Program-made: the position numbers and the translations under genes
The notes under the pieces: generated by a model
Seen by the model: the letters and a program-made list of their open reading frames with translations, nothing else
Databases searched by the model: none
What the model was told of the DNA's origin: nothing
Source of the DNA: JAQVEM01 sp964610315
Lineage (GTDB): Bacteria > Actinomycetota > Humimicrobiia > Humimicrobiales > Humimicrobiaceae
Direction: 5' to 3'
Length of the DNA: 64,000 nt
NCBI GenBank assembly: GCA_964610315.1
Contig: CAZSVM010000007.1
Span: 1-64,000 of the forward strand
Shown: positions 26,317-35,768 of the stretch, in pieces
How the letters are laid out: the number at the start of each line of letters is the position of its first letter
How positions within the stretch are numbered: the first letter of the stretch is position 1

Positions 26317-27398
26317 TATTTCCGTATTTTCCTGACCACTGCTTCTGCAAATTCACTGGTACCAACCGCAGAAGGATCATCCCGATGCGGTTTTAAATCA
26401 TAGGTAACATATTTCCCTTCCCTGATGTTTCCTGCTATAGCGGACTCCAGCAGGTCCGCATACTCTTTCTCTCCTATATGCTTTAACATCATCACTGCAG
26501 AGAGCATCATAGCAGTTGGATTCACCTTATTCTGTCCTTTATATTTTGGAGCGCTTCCGTGGGTAGGTTCGAACAGAGCAATGTCTTTTCCAATATTCCC
26601 CCCCGGTGCTACACCCAATCCTCCTACCAGTCCTGCGGCAAGATCGGAAATTATATCACCGTATAGATTGGGTAAAACCAGAACATCATAGAGTTCAGGT
26701 TTCTGAACCAGCTGCATACACATGTTATCTACAATTCTATCTTCTGATTCTATATCACTGTATTCCGTGGCTACTTTCCTGAATACTTCTAGAAATAGTC
26801 CATCGGAATATTTCATTATATTTGCCTTATGAACACCGGTAACTTTTTTTCGGTTATTCCTGCGGGCATATTCAAAGGCAAACCTGATTATATTTTCCGA
26901 CCCCGCTGCAGAAATTGGCTTGATGCTTATTCCGCTATCTTTTCTTATTTGCATATTCTTTTTTTCTTTTATGAAATCAATAAGCTGTTTGGTTTCTGCT
27001 TTTCCTCTTTCAAACTCTATTCCTGCATAGAGGTCTTCGGTATTTTCCCTTATTATTACCAGGTCTATATCGGAATATCTGCTTTTAACCCCCGTATAAC
27101 TTTTACAGGGTCTTACGCAGGCATATAGATTAAACAGCTTTCTCATGGCTACGTTTACGCTTCTGAAACCGGTTCCCACCGGAGTAGTTATAGGACCTTT
27201 TATCCCTACTTTATTCTTCTTTAGTGACTCAATAACTCTATCGGGCAGAACTGTTCCTTCTTCCCGGTAAACGTCAGCCCCCGCATTTACCACATCCCAC
27301 CTGATATTTATTCCGGTTGCCTCCACCACCTTAACAGTAGCTTCGGTAATCTCCGGCCCTATACCATCACCTGGCATCAATGTTATTACATATTTCAT
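26313..27398 (-). CDS. NAD(P)-dependent isocitrate / homoisocitrate dehydrogenase
   Basis: The 361-residue protein is of the beta-decarboxylating dehydrogenase family: GDGIGPEI at the start, the substrate region SVNVAMRKLFNLYACVRP, IIRENTEDLYAG, and the metal-binding Asp cluster in LYGDIISDLAAGLVGG. The FNLYACVRPCK segment resembles isocitrate rather than isopropylmalate dehydrogenases. As last gene of the operon it would oxidise isocitrate (or homoisocitrate) to the 2-oxoacid. It overlaps the LeuD-like gene by 4 bases and converges with the pilin gene (4-base overlap of the ends). Confidence 0.85.
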   Translation of the reverse strand: MKYVITLMPGDGIGPEITEATVKVVEATGINIRWDVVNAGADVYREEGTVLPDRVIESLKKNKVGIKGPITTPVGTGFRSVNVAMRKLFNLYACVRPCKSYTGVKSRYSDIDLVIIRENTEDLYAGIEFERGKAETKQLIDFIKEKKNMQIRKDSGISIKPISAAGSENIIRFAFEYARRNNRKKVTGVHKANIMKYSDGLFLEVFRKVATEYSDIESEDRIVDNMCMQLVQKPELYDVLVLPNLYGDIISDLAAGLVGGLGVAPGGNIGKDIALFEPTHGSAPKYKGQNKVNPTAMMLSAVMMLKHIGEKEYADLLESAIAGNIREGKYVTYDLKPHRDDPSAVGTSEFAEAVVRKIRKY

Positions 27399-27919
27399 AA
27401 ATTGAATCCTTTATTTTTCTGGATATGTTTTACCAGTCCCCCGTCATTTAAAATTTTTATCATTACTTCCGGTAAAGGATTAAACTTTATTTCTAAATTC
27501 CTGGTCTTATTGTTGACTATTCCCTTTTTTAAATCTATCTCCAATATGTCTCCGTCATCGATTTTATCGGTATCACATATTAAGGCAGGAAGACCCACAT
27601 TAATGCTGTTCCTGAAGAATATACGGGCAAAGGATTTGGCTAAAACTGCTCCTATACCAGCTATTTTCATTATTGCCGGTGCATGTTCCCTGCTTGAACC
27701 GAGACCAAAATTGCGTCCGCCAACCACAAAATCTCCCGGTTTTACTTTTTTTACAAACTCCGGGTCCGCATCTTCCAGAACGTGCTTTGCCAGCTCCGAT
27801 AAATCGGACCTTAAATGAAACAATCTTCCCGGCGCAATCAAATCAGTGGAAATATTATCACCAAATTTAAAACTTTTTCCGGTAATAATCCCGGAACTCT
27901 GCTTATCCGCAGTCATCAT
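27395..27919 (-). CDS. Aconitase/isopropylmalate isomerase-type small subunit
   Basis: The 174-residue swivel domain has the LeuD/HacB pattern: FGDNISTDLIAPGR, then the substrate loop LFHLRSD, and FGLGSSREHAPAI. The loop Arg in place of the hydrophobic loop of LeuD suggests a tricarboxylate such as aconitate or homoaconitate rather than isopropylmalate; that is inference. It overlaps both neighbours by 4 bases, indicating tight coupling with the large subunit. Confidence 0.85.
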   Translation of the reverse strand: MMTADKQSSGIITGKSFKFGDNISTDLIAPGRLFHLRSDLSELAKHVLEDADPEFVKKVKPGDFVVGGRNFGLGSSREHAPAIMKIAGIGAVLAKSFARIFFRNSINVGLPALICDTDKIDDGDILEIDLKKGIVNNKTRNLEIKFNPLPEVMIKILNDGGLVKHIQKNKGFNL

Positions 27920-29172
27920 CCTAAAACCTCCCTTGGATCGGCTATATAACCTTTAATTGAGCTCCAGGCCGCAGTTGCCGGAGAGCACAGATAAATAAAA
28001 GAATGGGGATTTCCCATTCTCCCTTTAAAATTTCTGTTCTGGGTGGAAAGACATACCTCCCCATCCCCCAGTATCCCCTGATGTATTCCCACACAGGGAC
28101 CGCAGCCGGGAGACTGAACCACCGCGCCGCTTTCTACCAGTGTTTCCAGAATTCCTTCTTTTAAGGCTTTAATATAAATATCTCTTGAAGCAGGAATCAC
28201 AATCAGTCTTACTCCGCCAGCTACCTTTTTTCCTTTAAGTATGCCGGCAGCTATTTTCAGGTCGCTTAATCTGCCGTTGGTACAGGTCCCGATAAATACC
28301 TGGTCAATTTTAATTTTTTCCAAACTGCTGACCGGTAAAGCATTATCCACAGTATGGGGCTGGGAAACCATGGGTTCGATAACCGGGCAGTTGATATCAA
28401 TGGTTTGTTCATATATAGCCCCTTTATCCGCATATATTTTCCTGAAACAATCCTCTCTTCCCTGATTCCTTAAATATTCCAGAGTAATGTCATCTGTTGC
28501 AAAAATACCGGTTTTTGCTCCTGCCTCCACTGCCATATTGGAGATAGTAAATCTACCATCCATACTTAATCCAGCAGAGACCTTACCCCCGAATTCCATA
28601 GCCATATAAGTTGCCCCCTCCGAGGTAATTTTTCCGATTAAATAAATGATTAAATCTTTTGCAAATACCCCTTTATTTATTCTCCCATTAAAATTTACCT
28701 TTATGGTCTGGGGAACCATAAGCCAGGTTCTAGCCAGAGCATATCCCGCTGCAATATCTGTGGAACCCATTCCAGTAGCAAAAGCTCCCAATGCTCCGGA
28801 GGTGCAGGTATGAGAATCTCCACCAATAACCACATCACCAGGACAGGTATACTGTTCAAGTAGAATCTGATGGCAGATTCCCTCTCCAATATCACTTATT
28901 TTTGCCCCTGTTTGCGATGCAAAATTTCTCAAAACAGTATGGGAGTTGGAAAGCTCTTTTCTAGGACTGGGAGAGGCATGATCAATAAAAAAAATAGATT
29001 TTCCCGGTTTTTTTACCCCGCTGAAATCCATTTTTTTAAGCTGGCTGATTGCCAGAGGGCCGGTTCCATCCTGTGACATAACTATATCTACATTGACCAC
29101 CGCAATATCACCAGCTTTGAATTCCCTGCCGGCATGCTCACTTATTATTTTCTCCGAAATTGTTTTATCCAA
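27916..29172 (-). CDS. Aconitase/isopropylmalate isomerase-type large subunit
   Basis: The 418-residue protein is a LeuC/HacA-type hydro-lyase. 4Fe-4S cluster ligands appear in FIGTCTNG and SPGCGPCVG; GGDSHTCTSGALGAFATG is also present. With the small subunit it would isomerise citrate/isocitrate or homocitrate/homoisocitrate. Both neighbours in the operon (synthase pair in front, isocitrate-type dehydrogenase behind) fit that sequence of steps. Short length is usual for the archaeal/anaerobe-type split enzyme. Confidence 0.88.
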   Translation of the reverse strand: MDKTISEKIISEHAGREFKAGDIAVVNVDIVMSQDGTGPLAISQLKKMDFSGVKKPGKSIFFIDHASPSPRKELSNSHTVLRNFASQTGAKISDIGEGICHQILLEQYTCPGDVVIGGDSHTCTSGALGAFATGMGSTDIAAGYALARTWLMVPQTIKVNFNGRINKGVFAKDLIIYLIGKITSEGATYMAMEFGGKVSAGLSMDGRFTISNMAVEAGAKTGIFATDDITLEYLRNQGREDCFRKIYADKGAIYEQTIDINCPVIEPMVSQPHTVDNALPVSSLEKIKIDQVFIGTCTNGRLSDLKIAAGILKGKKVAGGVRLIVIPASRDIYIKALKEGILETLVESGAVVQSPGCGPCVGIHQGILGDGEVCLSTQNRNFKGRMGNPHSFIYLCSPATAAWSSIKGYIADPREVLG

Positions 29173-29186
29173 AAGATCCTCCCATC

Positions 29187-30362
29187 TTATTCTTCGGTCT
29201 CCGGTTGTTCTTTCTTGTTTTTGTTCTTCCTGGTATATTCATTGTAAATATACATAAGTTCCTTATCGAAAAGATGCCTTTTAAGATCCACTGACATATC
29301 TCTGGCCATAGCCAGTATCTCATTTGCTTGTTTATCGGTAAGTTCTATATTAAACTCTTTGAACTTATGCAGAATAGTATGTGAGCCGGAATGTTTGCCC
29401 ACTACCAGCTGCCTGGTTAATCCTACTTCACTGGGATTAAATACCTCATAATTTTTTGGATTTTTTATAACTCCGTCTGCATGTATTCCCGATTCATGAG
29501 CAAATACATTTGTTCCCACTATTGCTTTCCATACCGGAACAGCTCTGGATGAGGATCTGGCCACATATTCGGCAATTTCTCTGAATTTTGATGTTTCTAT
29601 CCCCAGTTCTATATTCTCAAGATACTTTAAAGCCATCACAATTTCTTCCATGGCAGCATTACCGGTTCCTTCACCCAGACCTCCTACACTGACTACCAGA
29701 CTGGAAGCTCCGCCTCTTACCGCCGATATTCCATTGGCAGTGGCCATTCCAAAATCATTGTGGTTATAAACCTCAATTGGAAAATCGGTAGCATTTGAAA
29801 TAGTGCTTATATATAAAAAGGTCCTGAAGGGATCGAATCTGCTTACGGTGTCACAGATCCTGAATCTATAGGCACCTTTTTTCTTGGCTATGGATATCAA
29901 TTTTAACAGAAACCCAAGATCGGTGCGGGTGGCATCCTCGGCACTGATTATAAAACCTAATCCATTTTGCCGGGCCACTCTTATGGTTTCTCTTAACTTA
30001 TTTATAACCCAGGTTCTGTTTTTTTTATATTTTTCCTTAATATGAGTATCAGAAGTGGAAATGTTTATAATAACATTTTTTGCTCCGCACTGAACCGCAT
30101 ATTCTATGTTTCCCGGCTCGGCTTCGCAATAAACAAAAAGCCTGGAATTGAAACTATCGGTTAAAATTTCTTTAATTATCTCTCTTTCGATAACTCCCAG
30201 TGAGGGTGTACCTATCTCAATTTCGGGAATACCTATCTCATCAAGCATTTTAGCTATTCTAATTTTTTCATGTTTGGAAAAAACCACTCCCGCTGTCTGT
30301 TCACCGTTCCTCAAGGTGGTATCTATTATATTTACATATCTTTTACTTTTTGCTATGGCCAT
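29187..30362 (-). CDS. Homocitrate/Re-citrate synthase-like subunit with degenerate metal site
   Basis: The 391-residue protein is of the LeuA/NifV family (TIM barrel plus C-terminal subdomain). The usual metal-site LRDGEQ reads LRNGEQ (N19) and the usual HxHND reads YNHND (Y199, H201). DTVSRFDP and GGLGEGTGNA also depart from the family's DT-G and NGxGERxGNA motifs. By contrast the lid motif FAHESGIHADG (H289, H294) is intact. So the barrel has probably lost metal and catalysis while the lid is kept. Its partner, the next gene upstream (one-base overlap TAATG), shows the reverse pattern. A non-catalytic or composite subunit of citrate or homocitrate synthase is the best reading. Confidence 0.8.
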   Translation of the reverse strand: MAIAKSKRYVNIIDTTLRNGEQTAGVVFSKHEKIRIAKMLDEIGIPEIEIGTPSLGVIEREIIKEILTDSFNSRLFVYCEAEPGNIEYAVQCGAKNVIINISTSDTHIKEKYKKNRTWVINKLRETIRVARQNGLGFIISAEDATRTDLGFLLKLISIAKKKGAYRFRICDTVSRFDPFRTFLYISTISNATDFPIEVYNHNDFGMATANGISAVRGGASSLVVSVGGLGEGTGNAAMEEIVMALKYLENIELGIETSKFREIAEYVARSSSRAVPVWKAIVGTNVFAHESGIHADGVIKNPKNYEVFNPSEVGLTRQLVVGKHSGSHTILHKFKEFNIELTDKQANEILAMARDMSVDLKRHLFDKELMYIYNEYTRKNKNKKEQPETEE

Positions 30363-31576
30363 TACTTTCCTCCCTTTTTATCCCTTTTACCCGCAGCCGG
30401 TCTGCCCTTATATGATTTATAAGTATCGATAATCTCACTGTCGAAAAGAGCTCTCTTAAGAGCTACTGTTTTATCTCTTATAATTTCAGCCAGTTCCTCC
30501 GCTTCCTTGCGGTTGATTTTGACACCCAGGGTGTTTAATTTATAAATAATGGTATTTATCCCCGAATATTTACCCAGTATTACTTTACGCTCCAGGCCTA
30601 CATCTTTCTCATTAAATAATTCATAGGTTTTAGGATCGATAAGTACTCCCGAAGCTTTGCTTTCCGCTTCGTAAACAAATAAATTTCCTCCTACAATTGG
30701 CTTCCAGGTGGGAAGAATTCTATTGGAGGCCCTGGCTACATATTCGGATAGCGCCCTAAAAAGGGTGGTGTTGTATCCCATATCCACTCCTTCTATATAC
30801 TTTAAAGCCATAACCAGCTCTTCAAAAGCTGCATTTCCTGCCCTTTCACCCAACCCGTTTACAGTGGTGTTGACATAAGTTGCTCCCGCTTTAATACCGG
30901 CTATGGCATTGGCTATGGCCATTCCAAAATCGTTATGGGTATGCATCTCTATATCTATCCCAATTATATCGATTATATTTTTTACCCTTATAAAGGTTTC
31001 AAAAGGATCCAGAATACCCAGGGTATCACAATATCTTAATCTATCTGCCCCCGCATCTCTTGCTGTCCTGGCAAATGATAAAAGAAATTCCATATCTGAG
31101 CGAGAGGCGTCTTCCGCATTTACGGAAACATAAAGATTAAACCCCTTGGCATAATCAACACAGGTTTTAACACTTTCCAGTACCCATTCTCTGCTTTTTC
31201 TAAGTTTATGCTCGATATGGATATCGGAAGAAGATATGGAAACCGCAACGGCATCGACCCCGCACTCAACCGAAGCATCAATATCCGACTTGACCGCCCG
31301 GTTCCATCCCATTACGCTGCAGTTAAGGCCCAGTAAAGCAATCTTTTTAATTGCCTCTTTTTCATCTCCCCCCATAGTGGGTATCCCTGCTTCTATTTGA
31401 TGAACCCCTATTTTATCCAGCATTTTGGCTATATGCACTTTTTCTTCATTGGCAAATACAACTCCGGCAGTCTGCTCCCCATCTCTTAAAGTAGTATCAT
31501 CTATTTTTATATCCTTTGGATCAATTTCGGTTCCTGCTTTTTGCGAAAACTCGGTAAACAAATCTATCTCTCTCAT
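30362..31576 (-). CDS. Homocitrate/Re-citrate synthase-like subunit with intact barrel, altered lid
   Basis: The 404-residue LeuA/NifV-family protein keeps the whole barrel site: TTLRDGEQ (D32), MHTHND (H212, H214), RYCDTLGILDP and NGLGERAGNA. But the lid motif that is HESGIHADG in its paralogue reads YEAESKASG (Y302, K307), so both lid histidines are gone. In crystal structures of isopropylmalate synthase, as I recall, the lid residues reach into the neighbouring monomer's barrel. A heteromer with the 391-residue paralogue would therefore have a complete site. First gene of the operon, with AAGAGGAG before ATG 31576. It should condense acetyl-CoA with oxaloacetate (Re-citrate synthase) or 2-oxoglutarate (homocitrate). 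Confidence 0.82.
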   Translation of the reverse strand: MREIDLFTEFSQKAGTEIDPKDIKIDDTTLRDGEQTAGVVFANEEKVHIAKMLDKIGVHQIEAGIPTMGGDEKEAIKKIALLGLNCSVMGWNRAVKSDIDASVECGVDAVAVSISSSDIHIEHKLRKSREWVLESVKTCVDYAKGFNLYVSVNAEDASRSDMEFLLSFARTARDAGADRLRYCDTLGILDPFETFIRVKNIIDIIGIDIEMHTHNDFGMAIANAIAGIKAGATYVNTTVNGLGERAGNAAFEELVMALKYIEGVDMGYNTTLFRALSEYVARASNRILPTWKPIVGGNLFVYEAESKASGVLIDPKTYELFNEKDVGLERKVILGKYSGINTIIYKLNTLGVKINRKEAEELAEIIRDKTVALKRALFDSEIIDTYKSYKGRPAAGKRDKKGGK

Positions 31577-31866
31577 AAATAACTCCTCTTATACTCTTCA
31601 TAAATATTTAAAAAAATGTAAAAAAAATAAAAAAATCATAAATTTTTAAAATTTTAACTGTAATTATATCATTTTTACTAAAATTGTTATATTTATTATG
31701 AAAAATTTTAATATTTTATAAAAATAACTTTAATTTTTAATAATTTATTATTTTTTTCAATAAATTAGAACGATTACTTTTAATTTGTCTAGTTCCAGGA
31801 AAAGAAATATAATAATATCTACGGTCACAGTTAATAAAAGAAATATAAAATCTAAAAAACATATTT

Positions 31867-32256
31867 ATGAACGGTACTCCTAAAACAAACAAACGTGTAG
31901 CTATAAGCATACACTGGATCGCCCGTATCTTAGGTATAATTGTGGGTTCTTTTTGGGTTATGAGCCTGGTTTCCAGTACCATAATGGAATGGGGTACACC
32001 TATATCCATGGAAGGATTCATCCTTGCCGGCCTGATCGCAGCCAATGCAGCCGGAGTAATTACTGCCTGGTGGAAAGAAAAAATCGGAGGAATAATAGTA
32101 ATAATCGTCGCCGTATCCCTGTGTATCTTTGCTTATATCGACGCCGGCCATCATAAAATAATAGCGGTGTTATCCTCTGGTTTTCCTTTCTTAATATCAG
32201 GTATTCTATTCATTATAAGCTGGTGGTTACTTAAAAAAGTCCCCGCCCCTAAATAA
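31867..32256 (+). CDS. Four-helix membrane protein, function unknown
   Basis: The 129-residue protein has four predicted membrane helices (about residues 15-35, 45-65, 72-90, 98-122) joined by short loops such as TAWWKEKIGG, with a basic N-terminus. It resembles the small DUF-type 'HWIARILGII' membrane proteins common in anaerobic bacteria and archaea; no role is known to me. It is 40 bases upstream of a transporter gene and may share its transcript. Confidence 0.6.
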   Translation: MNGTPKTNKRVAISIHWIARILGIIVGSFWVMSLVSSTIMEWGTPISMEGFILAGLIAANAAGVITAWWKEKIGGIIVIIVAVSLCIFAYIDAGHHKIIAVLSSGFPFLISGILFIISWWLLKKVPAPK

Positions 32257-32296
32257 TAGAATACTTTATGATATTACCATGGTAAATTAGAACGGT

Positions 32297-33226
32297 ATGT
32301 TTATAGTAAGAATTCTAAAAAACAGAAACTTCATCTTTATTTTAGCCTTTACTCTGGGATTATCCCTGGGAAATATAGGAAACTGGATAAAGCACCTTAC
32401 GCTCCCTGCTCTGGCTGTAGTTATGATAGTATCCATGACCCAGATTTCCCTAAAATCATTTCTCCCCCTTAAAGACCTTATAAAACCGATACTTCTTTCC
32501 GTACTGTTAAATTATTTTATTTTTGCCCTGGTGATGCTTGGCATTGCCCGATTTCTTATTCCCCAGAGAGAACTCTGGATTGGATTTGTGATTATAGCTT
32601 TTGCTCCGCCGGGCGTGGCTATACCTCCATTTGTTCATATTATGGGCGGAGATGTAAAATTCTCCCTTATTGGAGTAATAGGATCATACATAGCGGCGTT
32701 AATTATAATACCGCTGGCCGGTTTGATTTTAGTGGGGCAGAGCTTCATCCAGCCTGTAAGGCTGGTTATCGTTTTTGCGGAATTAATAATAGTCCCCCTG
32801 ATTTTGTCCCAGATATTCATAAAAACCAAAATCGACCGCTATATATTAAAATTCAGGGGATCCATCGTAAACTGGGGTCTGTTCGTGGTTATTTTTACGG
32901 TGATAGCTCTTAACCGCAGTGTTTTTTTTAATGAGCCAAAGACACTGGGTAAAATTTCGCTAATCTGTTTTATTACCGTAATAGGATTGGGTATATTATA
33001 CCAATTTATAACCAGAAAACTGAAAATTAACCACAGCCTATCCAGTTGCATCGTTCTTCTGGGAACCACTAAAAATGCCGGTTTTGCCGCTGCCACTGCT
33101 CTGGCTCTATTTGGTGACAAAGCGTCGATTCCCAGTGCTATAACCAGTGTATTTATAATACTTTTTTTACTCTACCTCAGTTTTAGCGCCAAAAGGAAAT
33201 CCTATAAAAAACCTCATAATCAGTAA
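32297..33226 (+). CDS. Bile acid:sodium symporter-family (BASS-like) permease
   Basis: The 309-residue protein has about ten membrane helices. The crossover-type motifs of the BASS/ArsB-like fold are visible: AFAPPGVAIPPFVHIMGGD in helix 4 region and LLGTTKNAGFAAATALALFG in helix 9. These carriers move organic anions (bile acids, pantoate, pyruvate, sulfonates) with sodium; the substrate here is unknown. It is convergent with the arsenite exporter gene, which belongs to a distant branch of the same superfamily, but there is no sign the two work together. Confidence 0.78.
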   Translation: MFIVRILKNRNFIFILAFTLGLSLGNIGNWIKHLTLPALAVVMIVSMTQISLKSFLPLKDLIKPILLSVLLNYFIFALVMLGIARFLIPQRELWIGFVIIAFAPPGVAIPPFVHIMGGDVKFSLIGVIGSYIAALIIIPLAGLILVGQSFIQPVRLVIVFAELIIVPLILSQIFIKTKIDRYILKFRGSIVNWGLFVVIFTVIALNRSVFFNEPKTLGKISLICFITVIGLGILYQFITRKLKINHSLSSCIVLLGTTKNAGFAAATALALFGDKASIPSAITSVFIILFLLYLSFSAKRKSYKKPHNQ

Positions 33227-33329
33227 TCTCCGTTTATATTTTATTTCTATAACGGTTAACCATTCTTTTTTAGCTGCTAGCTATGGTTTATTAAAATATA
33301 TAATTCATCAACAATATCACTCGATTGAA

Positions 33330-34409
33330 TTATTTTATAAACCAGTGTTTGGTACTGTTGGCTATTTTTACCAGAACCAGCATTACCGGTACCTCTACCA
33401 GTACGCCCACTACCGTAACCAGAGTAGCACCAGAACGCAGGCCAAATAGAGATATAGCTACTGCCACCGCCAGCTCAAAGAAATTGCTGGCACCTATCAT
33501 TGCTGCCGGAGCAGCTATGCAATAAGAAAGTTTCCATGCCCTTGCCCATCCGTAAGCAATTATAAATATCAGGAAAGTCTGTATAACCAGAGGTATGGTT
33601 ATAAGTACTATATGAACCGGGCTGGCCAGTATGATATTACCCTGAAAGGAAAATATTATTACCAGAGTCAGCAGGAGCCCGGTAATGGTTATTTTGTTAA
33701 ATTTCTTAAGGAATACATCCTCGAAATATTTTATACCTTTATTTTTAATTATAAGCACCCTGGATATATAACCGCCCGCAAAAGGAATAACCACAAATAA
33801 AACTACCGATAAAAACAATGTGCTATAAGGAACAATGACCCTACTTATCCCCAAAAGAAGAGCCACAATGGGGGTAAAGGCAAAAAGGATTATCAAATCA
33901 TTTACAGCCACCTGTACCAGGGTATAAGCGGCATTGCCCTGGCATAGATAACTCCACACAAAGACCATTGCGGTACAGGGTGCGGCACCCAAAAGGACGG
34001 CGCCTGCCAGATACTCGGTGGAAAGAGTCTCCGGTATTAATTTTGCAAATACAATTTTAAAGAAAAAGAAGGCAATAGCATACATGGTAAAAGGCTTTAT
34101 CAGCCAGTTAGTAACTGTGGTTACGGTGAGTCCTTTAGGCTTTTTTGTGGCATTTACAATACTAGCAAAATCAATCTTTAGCATCATGGGATAAATCATC
34201 AGCCAGATTAGGATCGCTACCGGTATAGATACATGGGCATATTCAAACCTGCTTAAGAAAGCCGGAAATGCAGGGAGAAATTTTCCTATCGCCACTCCGG
34301 TTATAATGCATAAAATTACCCATACCGATAAGAACCTATCAAAGAAACTTAATCCTTTTGATTCTGTCGATTCTTTATTTTTTATTAATTTTTTATCAGT
34401 TCCTGCCAT
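33330..34409 (-). CDS. acr3: Arsenite efflux permease ACR3
   Basis: The 359-residue polytopic protein (ten helices) has the ACR3 signatures YPMMLKIDF and GAAPCTAMVFVWSYL, whose Cys is the conserved residue needed for arsenite transport in the family, and VEVPVMLVLVKIA at the end. It exports As(OH)3 using the membrane potential. It is last in the arsR-arsC-arsP-thioredoxin-acr3 operon. Long for the family only by a charged 20-residue N-terminus. Confidence 0.93.
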   Translation of the reverse strand: MAGTDKKLIKNKESTESKGLSFFDRFLSVWVILCIITGVAIGKFLPAFPAFLSRFEYAHVSIPVAILIWLMIYPMMLKIDFASIVNATKKPKGLTVTTVTNWLIKPFTMYAIAFFFFKIVFAKLIPETLSTEYLAGAVLLGAAPCTAMVFVWSYLCQGNAAYTLVQVAVNDLIILFAFTPIVALLLGISRVIVPYSTLFLSVVLFVVIPFAGGYISRVLIIKNKGIKYFEDVFLKKFNKITITGLLLTLVIIFSFQGNIILASPVHIVLITIPLVIQTFLIFIIAYGWARAWKLSYCIAAPAAMIGASNFFELAVAVAISLFGLRSGATLVTVVGVLVEVPVMLVLVKIANSTKHWFIK

Positions 34410-34434
34410 AAAAATCTCTTATCCTAAAAACCTT

Positions 34435-34665
34435 TTATTTTAATACGTTTTCTATTTCTTCTACCGATGGTATCTTGCCTGAAAATTTGACCACTCCATC
34501 CACAACCAGCGTAGGAGTAACAGTTACCCCAAAATCGATTATTTGATTTATGTCCGTAATTTTTTCGATAACTGCATCAATTACTAAATTTTTAACTGCT
34601 TCTCTGGCATTAGCCTCAGTTTGTCTGCATTTGGGGCAACCTGAGCCTAGAATTTGAATCTTCAT
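34435..34665 (-). CDS. Small thioredoxin-fold protein (CPKC)
   Basis: The 76-residue protein has the redox motif GCPKC (9-13) right after the first strand and VTPTLVVDG with the cis-Pro typical of thioredoxin folds. It belongs to the short 'thioredoxin family protein' group found beside ArsP-type permeases. It may reduce ArsC or hand arsenic to the permease. 57 bases downstream of arsP, 25 bases before acr3. Confidence 0.85.
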   Translation of the reverse strand: MKIQILGSGCPKCRQTEANAREAVKNLVIDAVIEKITDINQIIDFGVTVTPTLVVDGVVKFSGKIPSVEEIENVLK

Positions 34666-34721
34666 AAAACTTACTCCTTTCCTTTAAATTTTTTTAAAAA
34701 ATTAAAATCAACATAAGATAT

Positions 34722-35768
34722 TTAAACAAAAAAATATCCGAAAGCCATTCCGGTAAAGGTAGCCATTATGACTACCAATGATACATAGACAAAAGTCTTT
34801 TTAGCTCCCATTACTCTCCCGATCACAATCATGTTAGGCAGAGACAGTGCAGGACCAGCCAGCAGCAGAGTAAGTGCCGGGCCTTTTCCCATACCTAGTT
34901 CCATTAGAGCCTTGATTATAGGTACCTCAGTCAAAGTGGAAAAATACATCAGAGCGCCGAAAACAGAGGCTGTCAGGTTTGATCTTATACTGTTTCCCCC
35001 CACCCAGGCCTCCACTATACTCTGTGGAAGGAAATATTTTATAACCCCTGCTATAAACACACCGGCAAGAAGAATAGGAAATATCTGCCAGGCAAGTCTG
35101 CCAGTCTCTTTCATCCAATCTTTAAGTTCGGCCCTCCTATAGCCAACTATTATAATTACTATAAGAACGGCAAGGGAAACTCCGGCATATATCCACATTT
35201 TTGCCGCACCAAATATCAGTATGGCAAGAAGGGATAGGAAAAATATTATACTTATATACCTGGGTTTTTGATAACTGCTCTGCTCATATGCTTTAAATAA
35301 ATTCTGATTATCCTCCAGTTTTTTTCTTTCCTCTTTAATCCAGATAAGAGACATTATAAGACCTATAACAATTGAAAAAATGATGGCACCAATAGCCCTG
35401 GCTATACCAAGGTCATATCCAAGGAGTCTTGCTGTATATACTATGGCCAAAATATTTATAGCCGGACCGGAATATAGAAAGGCTATGGCCGGGCCCAACC
35501 CGGCGCCCCGTTTTCTTATCCCGGCAAACAGAGGGAGAATGGTGCAGGAACACACTGCCAGTATGGCGCCGGACACAGAAGCAACACTATATGACAGCCA
35601 TTTTTTTGCTTTTGAGCCAAAGTACTTTAGAATTGCTCCTTTGGAAATAAAAACCGCTATGGCACCGGCAATAAAAAATGCAGGAACAAGACAGGTAAGT
35701 ACATGTGCCGAAAGATATTCTAGAAGTGCATACCATCCGCTTTTAACTGATTCTATAAATATTTCCAT
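34722..35768 (-). CDS. arsP: ArsP/DUF318-type permease
   Basis: The 348-residue protein has two repeats of four helices as in the ArsP_1 family. The signature CSCTILPLFAGIRKRGAGLG and a second SLPNMIVIGR half are present. ArsP proteins export methylated or organic trivalent arsenicals; some members are of unknown specificity. The start is one base from the arsC stop, so it is coupled to arsC. Its position in an ars operon supports an arsenic role. Confidence 0.85.
   Translation of the reverse strand: MEIFIESVKSGWYALLEYLSAHVLTCLVPAFFIAGAIAVFISKGAILKYFGSKAKKWLSYSVASVSGAILAVCSCTILPLFAGIRKRGAGLGPAIAFLYSGPAINILAIVYTARLLGYDLGIARAIGAIIFSIVIGLIMSLIWIKEERKKLEDNQNLFKAYEQSSYQKPRYISIIFFLSLLAILIFGAAKMWIYAGVSLAVLIVIIIVGYRRAELKDWMKETGRLAWQIFPILLAGVFIAGVIKYFLPQSIVEAWVGGNSIRSNLTASVFGALMYFSTLTEVPIIKALMELGMGKGPALTLLLAGPALSLPNMIVIGRVMGAKKTFVYVSLVVIMATFTGMAFGYFFV

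Noticed and set aside
27402..27818. 138-residue frame antisense to the LeuD-like gene
   Set aside because: Shadow of a conserved gene with no own signals.
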